DNA of 64,000 nucleotides from positions 692,358,083 to 692,422,082 of the forward strand of contig NC_081412.1 of NCBI RefSeq assembly GCF_030272615.1. Direction: 5' to 3'. Positions 46,185 to 57,019 of this stretch are shown here, piece by piece. Numbering within the stretch: the first letter of the stretch is position 1; each line of letters opens with the position of its first letter. The position numbers and the translations under genes were made by a program. The notes beneath the pieces are model-generated. The model was not told the origin of the DNA. It saw nothing but the letters and a program-made list of their open reading frames with translations, and searched no databases. This DNA comes from Cryptomeria japonica (Eukaryota > Streptophyta > Pinopsida > Cupressales > Cupressaceae).

Positions 46185-47342
46185 TCAATTTGATGAATAA
46201 CATCCTACCAGTGGAGCATTGCTCTGTCCTGCCAGTGGAGCATCATATTGTCCTGTCGGTGAAGCATTTGTTGGTTCTACCGGTGGAGGAGTAACCCCAA
46301 TATTTAGATCACCTTTTCTGATCCATTGCTTTGAAAATTCTTGCTTAACCTCTTCAACCTTTTCTTTACCTTTCAAGCTAGTACTTTTGTTATCTACCGG
46401 TGTAACTTTACTTCTACAAAATTTAGCAATATGACCAATCTTGTTACATGCATAACAAGTTACATTATTTTTCTGAATAGCTTTCCCATAACCTATGCTA
46501 GTTTGTGTTCTACATTTATTTGATAAATGTCCAAATCTTCCGCAAACATAACATCTTACATTCATTCTGCAATTTTCAGAGTTATGACCAATTTTGTTGC
46601 ATTTGGTGCATTGACTGGTGGTGGGATTGATGTTCTGACAATTCCTATATCTACATTCATTTGCCTTATGACCAAATTTATTGCAGTTAAAGCATTTTCC
46701 ATTGAATTTGTAAGTATTAGAAGGTCTTACCGGTTTGCTGTGATCCTGGGTATTTGTAGTACCAAAGCTTTCTCCAACTTCAAATCCAATTCTAGAAGTG
46801 TCACCTTTGGGTTTTTGATTCTTCAATAAGGTACCAAGTTCTTCTGAGCTTTTCTTGAATTTTTCTTTGTGTTGATTTGCAGTTTCCAATTCCCTTTCCA
46901 AGATTTCTTTTTGTCTCATTAGTTCATTCGAGTCATTCTGAGTATGCATCAGATCTATCTTCAACATGTCATTTTCATAGCTAAGTCTTATGTTCTCATT
47001 TTCTATATCACTTAATCTTTTGGTCAATTCTTCTTCATTCTTCTTCCTTTCCTCAATCTCTTTGCAAAATCTCATAGTCATATCCTGCATTTCATTTTTT
47101 GTTGTCATGATCTCTTGTTTCAATTTGCTTATCATATCATTTAGTGATTCCTTTTCATCATTCTCATTTTGCAATTTTTCACAAATTTCTCTTCCCTTGT
47201 TTCTTGTAATAGTAAGATTTTCTTGAAGTGCCTGAATAATGTCCTAAGCTGCTTTTAAATCATCTTCTAATTTGATATTTTTCAACTTCTCTGCATCATA
47301 GTCAGTAAGAGCTCCTTCAAGTTGCTTAATCAGATTTTCCAT
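46185..47342 (-). pseudogene. A2 ORF1: Gag-like coiled-coil protein with four CCHC knuckles
   Basis: The start is placed at 47342 (MENLIKQLEG) by homology with A3. One in-frame TAG at 47246-47244 stands where A3 has CAG. From 47174 the frame is open for 329 residues. Residues ~1-120 of that stretch are coiled coil. Four knuckles follow: CFNCNKFGHKANEC, CTKCNKIGHNSENC, CYVCGRFGHLSNKC and CYACNKIGHIAKFC. The C-terminus has short repeats (GQYDAPLAGQSNAPLVG). It is the best preserved ORF1 in the window. By analogy with Gag it would package element RNA. Confidence 0.82.
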
Positions 47343-47413
47343 CTTTACCAGTGTCAAGATCTTCCTCAAGCTTTTAGGCTTCTGAAAATAGAGAACCAAG
47401 CTCTGATACCAAT

Positions 47414-48170
47414 TGTTAGGGTTCCCACAGATACTAAGAGGGGGGGTGAATCAGTATCTGACCGGTAATGAAATTTTCTTAAAACTGAATATGCAGAACA
47501 TAAAGTAACAGTATACTGGTATGCAAGAATAAATGTAAATAACAGAATAAAAAACATCCACATGAGAAGAACACCATAACACAAGATGTTTAACGAGGAA
47601 ACCTAGTGTGGGAAAAACCTCGGTGGGATTTGTGACCCACAATATTCACTTACTAGCCAATAAGGGAATATTACTTAGAATAGGGGCCTGCACATGCAGG
47701 AAGGCCAAAAGCCTAGAGCTCACTACTCAATAAGAAGTCACACTAACTTAAAATGAGGATTTACACAAATCTAATATTCTGTACTACTTTACAATACCAT
47801 CTTCAATGCCAGATTCAGTACCGGTTCTTTCTCTGTTCTTTACATATACCCTTGACCTACAATTCCCACATTAGGTCTGCCTTATAATTTTTATGCTTCA
47901 TATCCATATCCTACAAATGTCTACAATGATCTCTTTTATATACAAGAGTCATTTTACAATTTGCCAAGTCAGCTAATAATAATAAACAAAATATTACATA
48001 ACAAAAATCATGTCGGCCTTAGTCCCGATATACATATTTCCTTCTGTGCTAGTGTACATCTTCTGTGTCGGTGCCAATGTAGATTGATATTGCTGATGCT
48101 AGTGCACTATCTTGTTTGAGTAATGCTTTGCCGTTATAATGTCTTTGCCAGTGCCATAGGATTGCAAGGT
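47414..48170 (-). repeat. LTRb, truncated internal LTR of the composite
   Basis: It starts on the + strand at TGTTAGGGTTCCC, next to a primer-site complement (GCTCTGATACCA, about 47400-47411) that serves A2. It differs markedly from LTRa and LTRc in the middle. Its distal ~90 bp (the TGTTGG end) is missing. Confidence 0.78.
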
Positions 48171-48219
48171 TGCCTAAGTAATGCTTTGTCGGTATAATGT
48201 CTTACCGGTGCCATAGGAG
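48171..48219. repeat. Junction with 42-bp duplication between LTRb and A3 ORF2
   Basis: 48177-48218 (AGTAATGCTTTGTCGGTATA...) repeats 48119-48161 with a few differences. Directly after it A3 ORF2 sequence begins, at the position matching about 43771 in A2. The A3 polypurine tract, 3' UTR and ORF2 end (about 645 bp in A2) and the end of LTRb are absent. The duplication resembles filler copied during end joining or template switching. Confidence 0.65.
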
Positions 48220-50305
48220 TCTCCATACTCTTAGTGGCTAGTTGACTGTCTGTAGTTTCTACCGGTGGAGTATCCAAAGGAGGTGGGGTTAAGTTATCAG
48301 TTATTTTAAGGCTTTGAGGTCCACTTACCTTACCTTTTCCTTTATCCTTGTCCTTTTGGTATACTCTGATAGTCTTGGGTCTTAGTAATTCTTCCTATTT
48401 CACTTTTTCTACAAAGAATATATCCCATGTATCTATTGTTTCCTCAGAGACTTCATTTACTCTACCTACCATCAATGCTACATGTCAGTGAGCAGTTGAA
48501 AATACCGTCTAGTTGGCTTCACTAATTAGTTTGTCTATCTTATCAAGTGAGTTTACTGGATGCACTGCAAGTAGTTTTTTAATTTTTATTTTCTTATCTA
48601 GCTCAACAATAGCTACCCTTCTAGCTTCTAGTCTTCTATACAAATAATTGGGTATTTCATCAACAATTTCCATCAAATGCTTTTTGTAAATGTCCAAGTG
48701 TAAGATTACACTATTCTCTATGCTTTCTTTATCATCAATAGATAGTGTGTTGTACAGTTTGTCAATGTTTTTCAACTTTCCATCTCCAGTTATTTCACTT
48801 AAGAGTTTATCTAGTTGAGCAATGTCTTGTTTCACCTTCTTCTTCTTAGGAGTCAACTTTTTCATTGGAGGCATCACTGCCTGTTGCTTTTGCCTTGTTT
48901 TCTTGGGTGTAGGAGAGGGTGTCGGTGATGGTTTTCTTTTCCTTTCTACCCTTTTGAATACTATCGGTATATCACTCTCAGAGGAGGTTCCAACTGGTGA
49001 AAGATGAGTTTCCAGTTGAAGTCCTTCCAACTCACTTTCCTTTATACTAGTTTGTTTCAAGACATCTTCCTTAATTGCTTTTTCCTGTCGGGTTCCTTTC
49101 CTTACTATTTCTTCAACATTATCTACCCTTTTCCTAAACTAAATTCCACTCTCAATTGTTTCAGCATTTCCAAAAACTTTCTCAGTGGGTTCCTTTGGTA
49201 CTTCAAGGAGGGATTTTGCATAAGTTTCGATAATATTATCATCTGTCTCATAGCCCATTTCAGTTACCCAGATAGTTCTAGGGACAACTTCTTCCATCCA
49301 GATTTTATCCTTTCTAATTACAAAACAAATTTCCTTCTGATATTTATCTACAATAGCTTATGACAATCTTATTCTAGTTTTCATTCGAGCCTTCAATGCT
49401 TGAAAATGTTCATTTAAGTTTTTCTCCCTATTTTCTCCCATGTTGTTCAATAGATCTGATGGTTGCTTTCCTACCAGTATATCAAAGCCAAAATATCTTC
49501 TACCAATACTGGGTACTTGTTTAGTTATGTACAACATTAGATAAACAAGCAAATTTCCAAATCTAAAGGTTCCTTTCTTATCTCCTTTAATCCTCTTTAG
49601 ATTGTCTATCAATTCATCTTTGAGCCATTCACACACATCTATTCTAGCATTATCATTGACCATATCATATGCACTTTTAATACATAAGCTAGAAACTGAG
49701 TTCAACCTATTTGCATGTGTGGCTTTGTAACCTAAGATCATACTAATAAATCTGACGTTGATGTCCTTTACATCATTTACCCTTAGAGACCTTTTGTCAA
49801 AAGTTGCACAAGTTAGTTTCATCACTGTGTCATTCTAGACCTTCTTTGTTTTGTCAAGTCTGCTGCCGGTGGAAGGTAACCCTATTACTGCTTTTACTGC
49901 TTCTTTTGTGATTTTATGAATCAAATCCAACCAGAAGAATTCACCATGAACTCTACTTAGAACAATTCTTATGATATCCTCAGGAAAATTAGGAATGCTA
50001 AGAATATCCACAAAGCCTAGGGTTTCTACTACCTTGTGTTCCGGCTTGACATTACCATATACATCAAAAATCATAGTCCTATACATGTTTTTGATCTCAT
50101 CATCACCTAATTATTCTATATGACAATGTATGTATATCCTAGGGTCTTCAACATATACTACTCCCTTAGGAATTTGAGACAATACACCTATGCTATCATC
50201 TTTCTTCACAATTTTGGGAACCAATTTGAATACGGGTCTAGGGTGCTTAATAACATCAATCACAGTAGGGTTTGCAATAAATTTAGGAGTGGAGGAGGAT
50301 GCCAT
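48220..50305 (-). pseudogene. A3 ORF2, 3'-truncated uncharacterised protein
   Basis: It starts at 50305 (MASSSTPKFIANP) and keeps one frame with only scattered stops (near 50110, 49833 and 49358) down to 48509. Motifs are as in A2: HKITKEAVKAVIGLPSTG, INVRFISMILGYKATHANRL, FRFGNLLVYLMLYITKQ and IWMEEVVPRTIWVTEMGYET. Next come TPKKKKVKQD and LKNIDKLYNTLSIDDKE. It is lost beyond 48220, where it meets LTRb. It aligns well with A1 and A2 ORF2, and the LKNIDKLYNTL segment matches LTSVKKLYEFF of C. Confidence 0.78.
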
Positions 50306-50587
50306 AGTTATAAGTACCTCAATCTACCTTAGGGATGAGTGCTTTGATGAACTACTTCACTTCTTCGTTAAGGATTTCTTCGCTTAGGAATTATTGCACT
50401 CTCAAAGATTTGAATGCTCAGTGAATGAAAAAGGAGCCAAAACACTTTCTTTATTATGTTATTTTCTCCAACTACCATATTTAATGCTTTCTGGTTAAGT
50501 CACAACTTAACTCATCTTCTGGTATAGAAGTAATTTCAACTTCTGACCATCAACCGAGGGAATAATAACATGTTTTTCATTTTGTTG
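50306..50587 (-). promoter_or_regulatory. A3 inter-ORF region with TATA-like box
   Basis: On the minus strand CATAATAAAG lies at 50458-50449, about 150 nt before the ORF2 ATG, followed by TTTTGGCTCC as in A2. The box is weaker than in A1 or A2. Confidence 0.4.
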
Positions 50588-51721
50588 CTAAACCCTCAAA
50601 TATTTTCCTTCAGTTAGATGAAGGTCTCTTGTCAGTTGAGTGTTACTCTGTTCTACTGGTGGAGGAGTATTCCTATCAACATTTTGTTCTAACTTTCTGA
50701 TCCATTGCTTTGAGAATTCTTGCTTTACCTCTTCAACCTTTTCTTTACCTTTCAAGCTAGAACCTTTGTTATTTTCCAGTGGGGACTTGCTTCTACAAAA
50801 TTTTGCAATATGTCCAATTTTGTTACATGCATAACAAGTCACATAGATTTTCTGAATATCTTTCCCATATCCTATGCTAGTATGTGTCCTACATTGATTA
50901 GATAAGTATCCAAATCTTCCACAAACATAACATCTTACATTCATTCTACAATTTTCTATGTTATGACCAAATTTGTTGCACTTAGAACATTGACCAGTTA
51001 GTGTATTAGTGTTCTAATAATTTCCAGATCTACATTGATTTTCTCTATGACCATACTTGTTACAGTTAAAGTATTTCCCATTGAATTTGTAAGCATTAGG
51101 TTTTCTTACCGGTTTGCTATGATTGTTATTGTTTGCAGTACCAGAGCTTTTACCAACTTCAAATCCAAGGCCATTTGTATCACCATTTGGTTTCTGATTC
51201 TTCAGCATGTCAACAAGTTCTTCTGAACTTTTCTTGAGTTTCTCTTTGTGTTGATTTGCAGCAGTCAGTTCATTCTCCAAGATTCCTTTTTGTCTCTTGA
51301 GTTCAGTTCTATCATTTTGTGTATGCATCAGATTTATCTTCAACATATCATTCTCATGGCTGAGTCTTGTGTTTTCATTTCTAGCATCATTTAGTCTTCT
51401 AATCAAGTCATCTTCATTCTTCTTTCTGTCTTCAATTTCTTTATAGAATCTCATAGTCATATCTTGCATCTCATTATTCATTCTAAAGTTATCTTGTCTC
51501 AGTTGGTTCACCAGATCATTAAGAGTTTCCTTTTCATCTTCCTCTTTCTGCATCTTCTCACAAAGTTCTCTTCTTTTATTTATTGCTATGGTGAAATTTT
51601 CTTGAAGTTCTTGAATAATATCCTGAGCAGCCTTTAGATCATCCTCAAGTTTTATATTCTTCACTTTTTCTACATCATATTCTAAAAGAGTTGTTTCCAA
51701 TTGCTTTCTCAAGTTTTCCAT
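50588..51721 (-). pseudogene. A3 ORF1: Gag-like coiled-coil/zinc-knuckle protein
   Basis: The start is ATG at 51721 (MENLRKQLETTLLEYD). The frame also stays open upstream through the LTR end, which is probably chance. The coiled coil spans residues ~1-170. The first knuckle reads YFNCNKYGHRENQC with its first Cys lost. A TAG at 51016-51014 (CAG in A2) interrupts. The last knuckles CYVCGRFGYLSNQC (His to Tyr) and CYACNKIGHIAKFC follow, ending at 50588. It is about 375 codons. Confidence 0.8.
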
Positions 51722-51792
51722 CTCTACCGGTGTCAATATCTTCCTCAAGTTTTTAGGCTTTTGAAAATAGAGGACCAAGCTCTGATACCAAT

Positions 51793-52587
51793 TGTTAGGA
51801 TTCCCAAAGATACTGAGAGGGAGGGGGGCTGAATCAGTATCTGATCGGTATAATAATTTTCTTAACTTATAGCATGAAAAGGATATTAAAACTATGTACC
51901 GGTAAACCCAAAATAATGCAGCAAATAAGAATAACAACCACAACATGAAAATCACACCATAACACAATATTTTAATGAGTAAACCTAGTATGGGAAAAAC
52001 CTTGGTGGGATTTGTGACCCACAATATTCACTTACTGGCCAATAAGAGAATATTACTGCTTACAATAGGGACCTGCACATGCAGGAAGGCCAAGTGCCCA
52101 GAGCTCACTGCTCAATTACAAAAGAAGTCACACTGACTTACAAAGATGGATTATACTAATCCAATGTCTTGTACTACTTCAAATCAGTATCTGATATGCT
52201 AGATTCAGTACCAGTCTAATCTCTACTACATACATAGTCCCTTAACCAATAATTTGCATATTAGGTTTTCTACCTTCTATTCATATTTCACATCATATCA
52301 TTACCTAAATGATCTATAATGATCTCATACATATATGAGTCATATTACAATCCGTCATGTCGGCTTACAAAATATTTTACAATTAATTACAAAATACATT
52401 AATACAAAATTGTTGTCGGCCAAGGTGTCGGTAATCTTCCTTTGCGGTGCCGGTGTTCTGTATGCCGGTGTAGAGTCTGTCGGTGCCAGTGCCAGTGCCT
52501 TCTAGTATCACATGATTGTAAGGTTTCCATCAATGACAATACCTTCAATCACCTACAATTTCTCATTGGAGTGTCCATTTGCCAACA
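51793..52587 (-). repeat. LTRc (5' LTR of composite)
   Basis: 795 bp, + strand TGTTAGGATTCCC to CATTTGCCAACA, with proper TG...CA ends. The primer site complement GCTCTGATACCA is at 51779-51790. It is most similar to LTRa. Confidence 0.88.
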
Positions 52588-52797
52588 ATCTATTTTAGAG
52601 TAGTGCACCTGTGAACAACATCAACATTACATATTTTTAGGATATCAACATTCTAAACACAATAAAAGCTTGGACAACTCAACCATGACTTCATGGAGTC
52701 TCAAATGGTTGGTCCACTTATTACAACATAAAAGACTTAAGAAAAAACCAAAAAAAATGCATGGAGTGATAGGTGTCATGCATCATACTCCCCTAGG
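52588..52797 (-). repeat. 3' LTR of E, proximal part, and polypurine tract
   Basis: After target copy ATCTA the E LTR continues to 52782; on the minus strand the LTR therefore starts TGCATGACACC. The adjacent tract CCTAGGGGAGTATGA (52797-52783, minus) is the likely polypurine tract. Confidence 0.75.
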
Positions 52798-52799
52798 AC

Positions 52800-55700
52800 A
52801 AAGAACTCAAGTCCCTTGAGTTAAGAGGTCTATAATTTCCACTCTTGTTGAAGTATATTTGATTCTGACATCCACATAGCATCTGATTCAGGTAACCCTA
52901 CCCACTTTACAAGATAATGCTTGTATATACCTCTCCTTTTCTTCTTTCAACTTGATTGGTTAGCTTCGTGGAAAATTTCTCACCCAATCTTTAGTACCCT
53001 ATGATGAAGTGTCCAGCTAATGTGTTTGTGATTCTCCCTTGTATGGATAGAGATCACATACATTAAAGATAGGATAAATACCCAAGGTGGGAAGGAGTTC
53101 AACTTCATATGCATTCTGACCATATTTATTCACCACCTTGAGAGGCCCAATCATCTTCATCAATAGCTTAGAATGCTACCCTTTTGGAAGTCTCTCTTTC
53201 CTTAGGTATGCTAGGACCAAATATCCAATCTTAAATTGCACATTCCTTCTTATTTAATCAGCATTCATCTTATACTACTTGGAATTTTGTTGTAACGTTT
53301 GTCTTACCTTCTTTGATTCCTTTTGCAAAATTATCACCTTGTGCACTCTTGGGTGTTGTAGAACTGAGATCCCTAATTTCTAGCATGCCCCTAGGATGAA
53401 AACCATACACTATTTCAAAGGGACTTTTACCTGTACTTTCGTTAAATGAGTCATTGTATGCATATTCTACTTGGTTAATTACCAAATCCCAAGTCTGCCC
53501 ATGCTGTTTGGTGAGGAATCTTAGTAGATTACCCAGGGATTTGTTTACTACATCTATTTGACCATCTGATTGAGGATGGTAGGCATATGAAAAAGATAAT
53601 TTTATGCCCAACTTTCTCCAAAGTGGTCTCCAAAAGTGGCTTAAGAACTTTACATCTCTATCACTGACTATGCTGATTGGAAGGCCATGAATTCTAACTA
53701 TCTCTTTCAAGAAGAGTCCTGCAATGTAGGTAGGATCATTGGTCCTTTTTCAAGGTATTAAATGTGTCATTTTTCTGAATCTATCAACCACTACATACAA
53801 CTATCAAATCCCCTTGGAGTTCTTAGTAAACCTAACATAAAATCCATACTTAAACATTCCCAAGGCCTCTAAGATATGACCAAAGGTTGGTACAGACCTG
53901 CATTATTTGATGAACCTTTTTCTCTTTGGCAAATTACACATTTTTCTACAAACCTTCTCACTTCTGATTGCAACTTGGGCAATGGTAAAACCTACTAACC
54001 TTCTCCATAGTTTTATCTATGCCAAAATGACCTCCTAGACCTCCTTCATGCTTTTCTTGAATAATGTTTTGTCTCATAGAACATTGGGGAATGCAAAGAA
54101 GGTGTCCCTTGAACATCAAACCCTCTTGTATCATATAATCTAAATAAGAAACATGTGAGGTGTTAGAAAAATAAGAACAAACAACATATATCTTGGCAAA
54201 GTCTTTATCATCCTTGTAGAGGTCTTTTAACTCGGTCAATCTCACACTTTGCAATTGTATCTCCTGCATAGTCACGACTCTCCTACTTAATGCATTAGCT
54301 ACCTTGTTTGTAGTGCCCTTTTTGTGCTTGATAGTGAAGGTGTAGGATTGTAAGTATTCAACCCACTTTAGGTGTCTTTGATTCAATTTCTCTTTCCCAT
54401 TAAGGAAACTAAGGGTATGGTTGTCAGTATAAACTACAAACTCTTTGGGTAGCAAGTAATGACACCACTTCTTCAATGCTTGCACCATGGCATACAACTC
54501 CAAATCATATGTGTAGTATTTTTGATTGGATTCAATCAATTTCTCTATAAAAGAATGCTATAGGATGACCTTCTTGAATCAAAGTGACCTCTATTACCCT
54601 TTGGCTAGAATCACACTCTACTATAAACAACTGACTAAAATTAGGCAATCTAAGGGTTGGAAATTCTCCTATCTTACCTTTCAACAATTCAAATCCCTTA
54701 TTGGCTTCCTCTATCCACTTAAATTGACATTTAATCCCTCCTTTAATAATGTTAAGGATAGGAGTACAAACATGGCTAAGGTTTCTCACAAACTTCCTAT
54801 AAAAAGATGGCATTCCATGAAAACTTCTAACATCACTTGTGCTCCTAGGTGTAGGCCAATTAAGTATTGCCTCTACTTTACTTGGATCCATCTTTAAAAA
54901 CCTTCTAAAATGACAAAACCAAGGTAAACTAACTCTATTTTCAAGAACACACATTTTTCAAGGTTGATTTTGAGTTGAGCCTCCTTCAACTTCTTCAAGA
55001 CCATCTCCACATGCTTAAGGTGTTCCTCCTTGGACCTAGTGAAGACCAAAATGTCATCAAGATACACAATAACAAATTTGCTAATAAACTCAACTAAGAC
55101 TTCATTCATGAGCCTTTGAAAGGAACTAGATGCATTGGTGAAGCCAAAAGGCATCACCAACCACTCATATAGGCCTAGAACTATTTCTAAATGTTGTCTT
55201 CCATTCACCACTAGGTCTGATTCTTAGCTGATGATAACCAAATTTCAAGTCCACCTTTGTGAAGTAGCATGCTCCAGCTAGATTGCCCAATAGGTCCTCT
55301 ATCCTTGACATGGAAAACTGGTATCTTATGGTGATCTTATTAGTTTATCTTGAGTTAGTGCACATACTCCGTTTTCCTCATTTTTTAGGCACTAGAACAG
55401 TAGGGACAACATAGGGACTCAAACTCTTTGAAATAAACCCTTTGTCTAAGAATTCTTGCACTTGTTTGGCAATCTCCTCATTTTAGCTAGGTGTCATTTT
55501 ATAATCACTTTACAGATTTTTCCATGTGACTTACAACTGGTCCTAAATAGACTTTTCCTCTTTGGTGGCTCTTGAGCTTGGGGTATCTTTAACATTTTTC
55601 TTCTCATCATCAAATTTTCCCCATTTGTCACTGGCCCTGCCTTGCTAATTGGAGAGGTCTCACTTTGATTATCCTCCTCTTGCACTAATTGAGTCCTTGT

Positions 55701-56785
55701 CTCACTCATGTATGAACTTGATGAACTTGAGGCTTTCCCTAAGCACCTGCTCATGGTATGTCCAACTTGGTTGTAGTGGTAACACCCACCGGTGAAGACT
55801 ATATTTCCTCTCCTTGAGCTTCCAAACCTACCTCTATAATTGCTTCTCCCTCTAAACGATCCTTTATATGTCCCTCTTTGAGAGTCCCCACTTCTTTCTT
55901 GGTTTTGATTCTCTTCATTTCTTGAAGCACTATGTCCTCTGCCAAAGGTTCCTCTACCCCTGAAGTTCTTCCCACCTCTATGCTTCTAATTTTGGTCACT
56001 TCTCCTTTTGATCTTTTCCTTTGCCCTTAATGCCAACTGAAAACACTTGTGAATAGTGTATGGTGTGAGGATCCTTATTTCATCTTGTATGTTTTGCCTA
56101 AGACCATTCAAGTATCTTGCCAATTTCTCCACTTCATTCTCATGTTTCCTATCCCTCAAACTTAGTTTGTGGAATTCCTCAGTGTATGCATTGACATCTA
56201 GTTCCCTTTGTTTCAAATTTTGTAGTCTCTTGTGAATTTGAACTTCATAATCCCCTGGTAGGAATTGAGCTTTAATCCTTATCTTCATACACTCCCATGA
56301 AGTTATCTTTTTCTTACCTACTTGTATCCTTTCTTCTTGCATCATATTCCACCAAACCAGGGTTGATCCCCTCAATCTTGACTTGGCTACATTTACTCTT
56401 TTCTCCTCTGCTACCTCCTTATAATCAAAATGATTATTCAATGCTTTTATCAAAACTAATAACTCCTCTCATTGATATTTCCTCCATAGGTGGGTGATCC
56501 ATCCAAATTATCCTTGGAGATGGATTTGACTGCATCCAAGAATAGTTTTTGGTCTTGAGGCATTGCTACAGTTGTCTAGTACTCCTCATCTTCCACTTCT
56601 TCATCTATCTCATCTCCCCATTTTGTCTTAACCTTCCCCTTCTCCTTCTTAGCATCTTGGGTCCCTTTAGTTCCATCTTGATCCTTCAATACTTCTAACA
56701 TCTTTATCACCATCTGTCAGATGGCTTCTAGAGTCATTGCCTTTGGAGGAATTGAATGTGCTTCTGATTCCTCACAGTCTGACAT
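52800..56785 (-). pseudogene. E gag-pol (Ty3/gypsy chromovirus), broken, protease deleted
   Basis: Gag starts at ATG 56785 (MSDCEESEAHS). The core is open at 56453-55986 (STLVWWNMMQEERIQ, FLPGDYEVQIHKRLQNL). The knuckle at 55784-55743 reads CYHYNQVGHTMSRC, second Cys lost. The protease core is missing: sequence passes from KSHGKICKVII (about 55500) to the RT start EFLDKGFISKSLSPY within about 60 bp. RT (55470-54900) has YLDDILVFTRS. RNase H covers 54800-54240. Integrase (54230-53270) has the HHCC finger and VSDRDVKFLS, but GQIDVVNKS has Asp for the catalytic Glu. A GPY/F-like segment (53090-53037) and chromodomain HYLVKWVGLPESDAMW (52935-52855) close it. Frameshifts are frequent. Confidence 0.88.
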
Positions 56786-56805
56786 ACACCAATGTTTAAA
56801 AGGGC

Positions 56806-56818
56806 GGCTCTAATACCA
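56806..56818 (-). other. Primer-binding site of E
   Basis: On the minus strand TGGTATTAGAGCC lies just after the 5' LTR end; it differs by one base from the initiator-methionine tRNA complement. Confidence 0.75.
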
Positions 56819-56824
56819 CTTTGA

Positions 56825-57019
56825 TGCAGAGATTCTTGGAGTTTATCCAAATCACCTAGTTGTCTCTCTTGTTCTCTCCAACCTACTAACTACTCAAGCC
56901 CATCTAATGGTACTTGGTAAGGGTTTTTCTAGTTAGACCTCCAAGTCCTAATCCACTTTATCTTGCCTTTAAGGTATAGCCACAAGTTTTTTACAACAAC
57001 TCTTCCTATTGAGGATTAC
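56825..57019 (-). repeat. 5' LTR of E, visible part
   Basis: It aligns with 40960-41152. It is cut at 57019 by element B2 (target ATTAC, 57015-57019); the remainder should lie beyond 64000. Confidence 0.85.

Larger units (their letters stand above)
42360..52587 (-). mobile_element. A2/A3 composite of two A-family elements inside E 3' LTR
   Basis: The structure on the + strand is LTRa (42360-43125), A2 interior, LTRb (47414-48170), A3 interior, LTRc (51793-52587). The whole unit is flanked by ATATA (42355-42359) and ATCTA (52588-52592), one mismatch. LTRa and LTRc are the most similar pair, whereas LTRb belongs to a different subfamily and is truncated and fused directly to A3 ORF2. It therefore looks like a chimeric two-unit insertion, not a plain nested pair. 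It encodes no RT, integrase or protease. Confidence 0.8.
40960..57019 (-). mobile_element. E: Ty3/gypsy chromodomain retrotransposon (right end beyond window)
   Basis: It is inserted in G after CCTGA (40955-40959); the other target copy is beyond 64000. On the minus strand it has a 5' LTR (from above 57019 down to 56825), primer site, gag-pol 56785-52800, polypurine tract and a 3' LTR 52782-40960. Domain order Gag, RT, RNase H, integrase, chromodomain is that of gypsy chromoviruses. Its 3' LTR contains the A2/A3 composite (42360-52587) and its 5' LTR is cut by B2 (57020). Without the insertion the LTR is about 1.6 kb. Confidence 0.88.

Noticed and set aside
42360-52587. Simple tandem duplication of one A element
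   Set aside because: A2 and A3 interiors and LTRb differ too much, and LTRb is truncated into ORF2; a recent duplication would give near-identical units.
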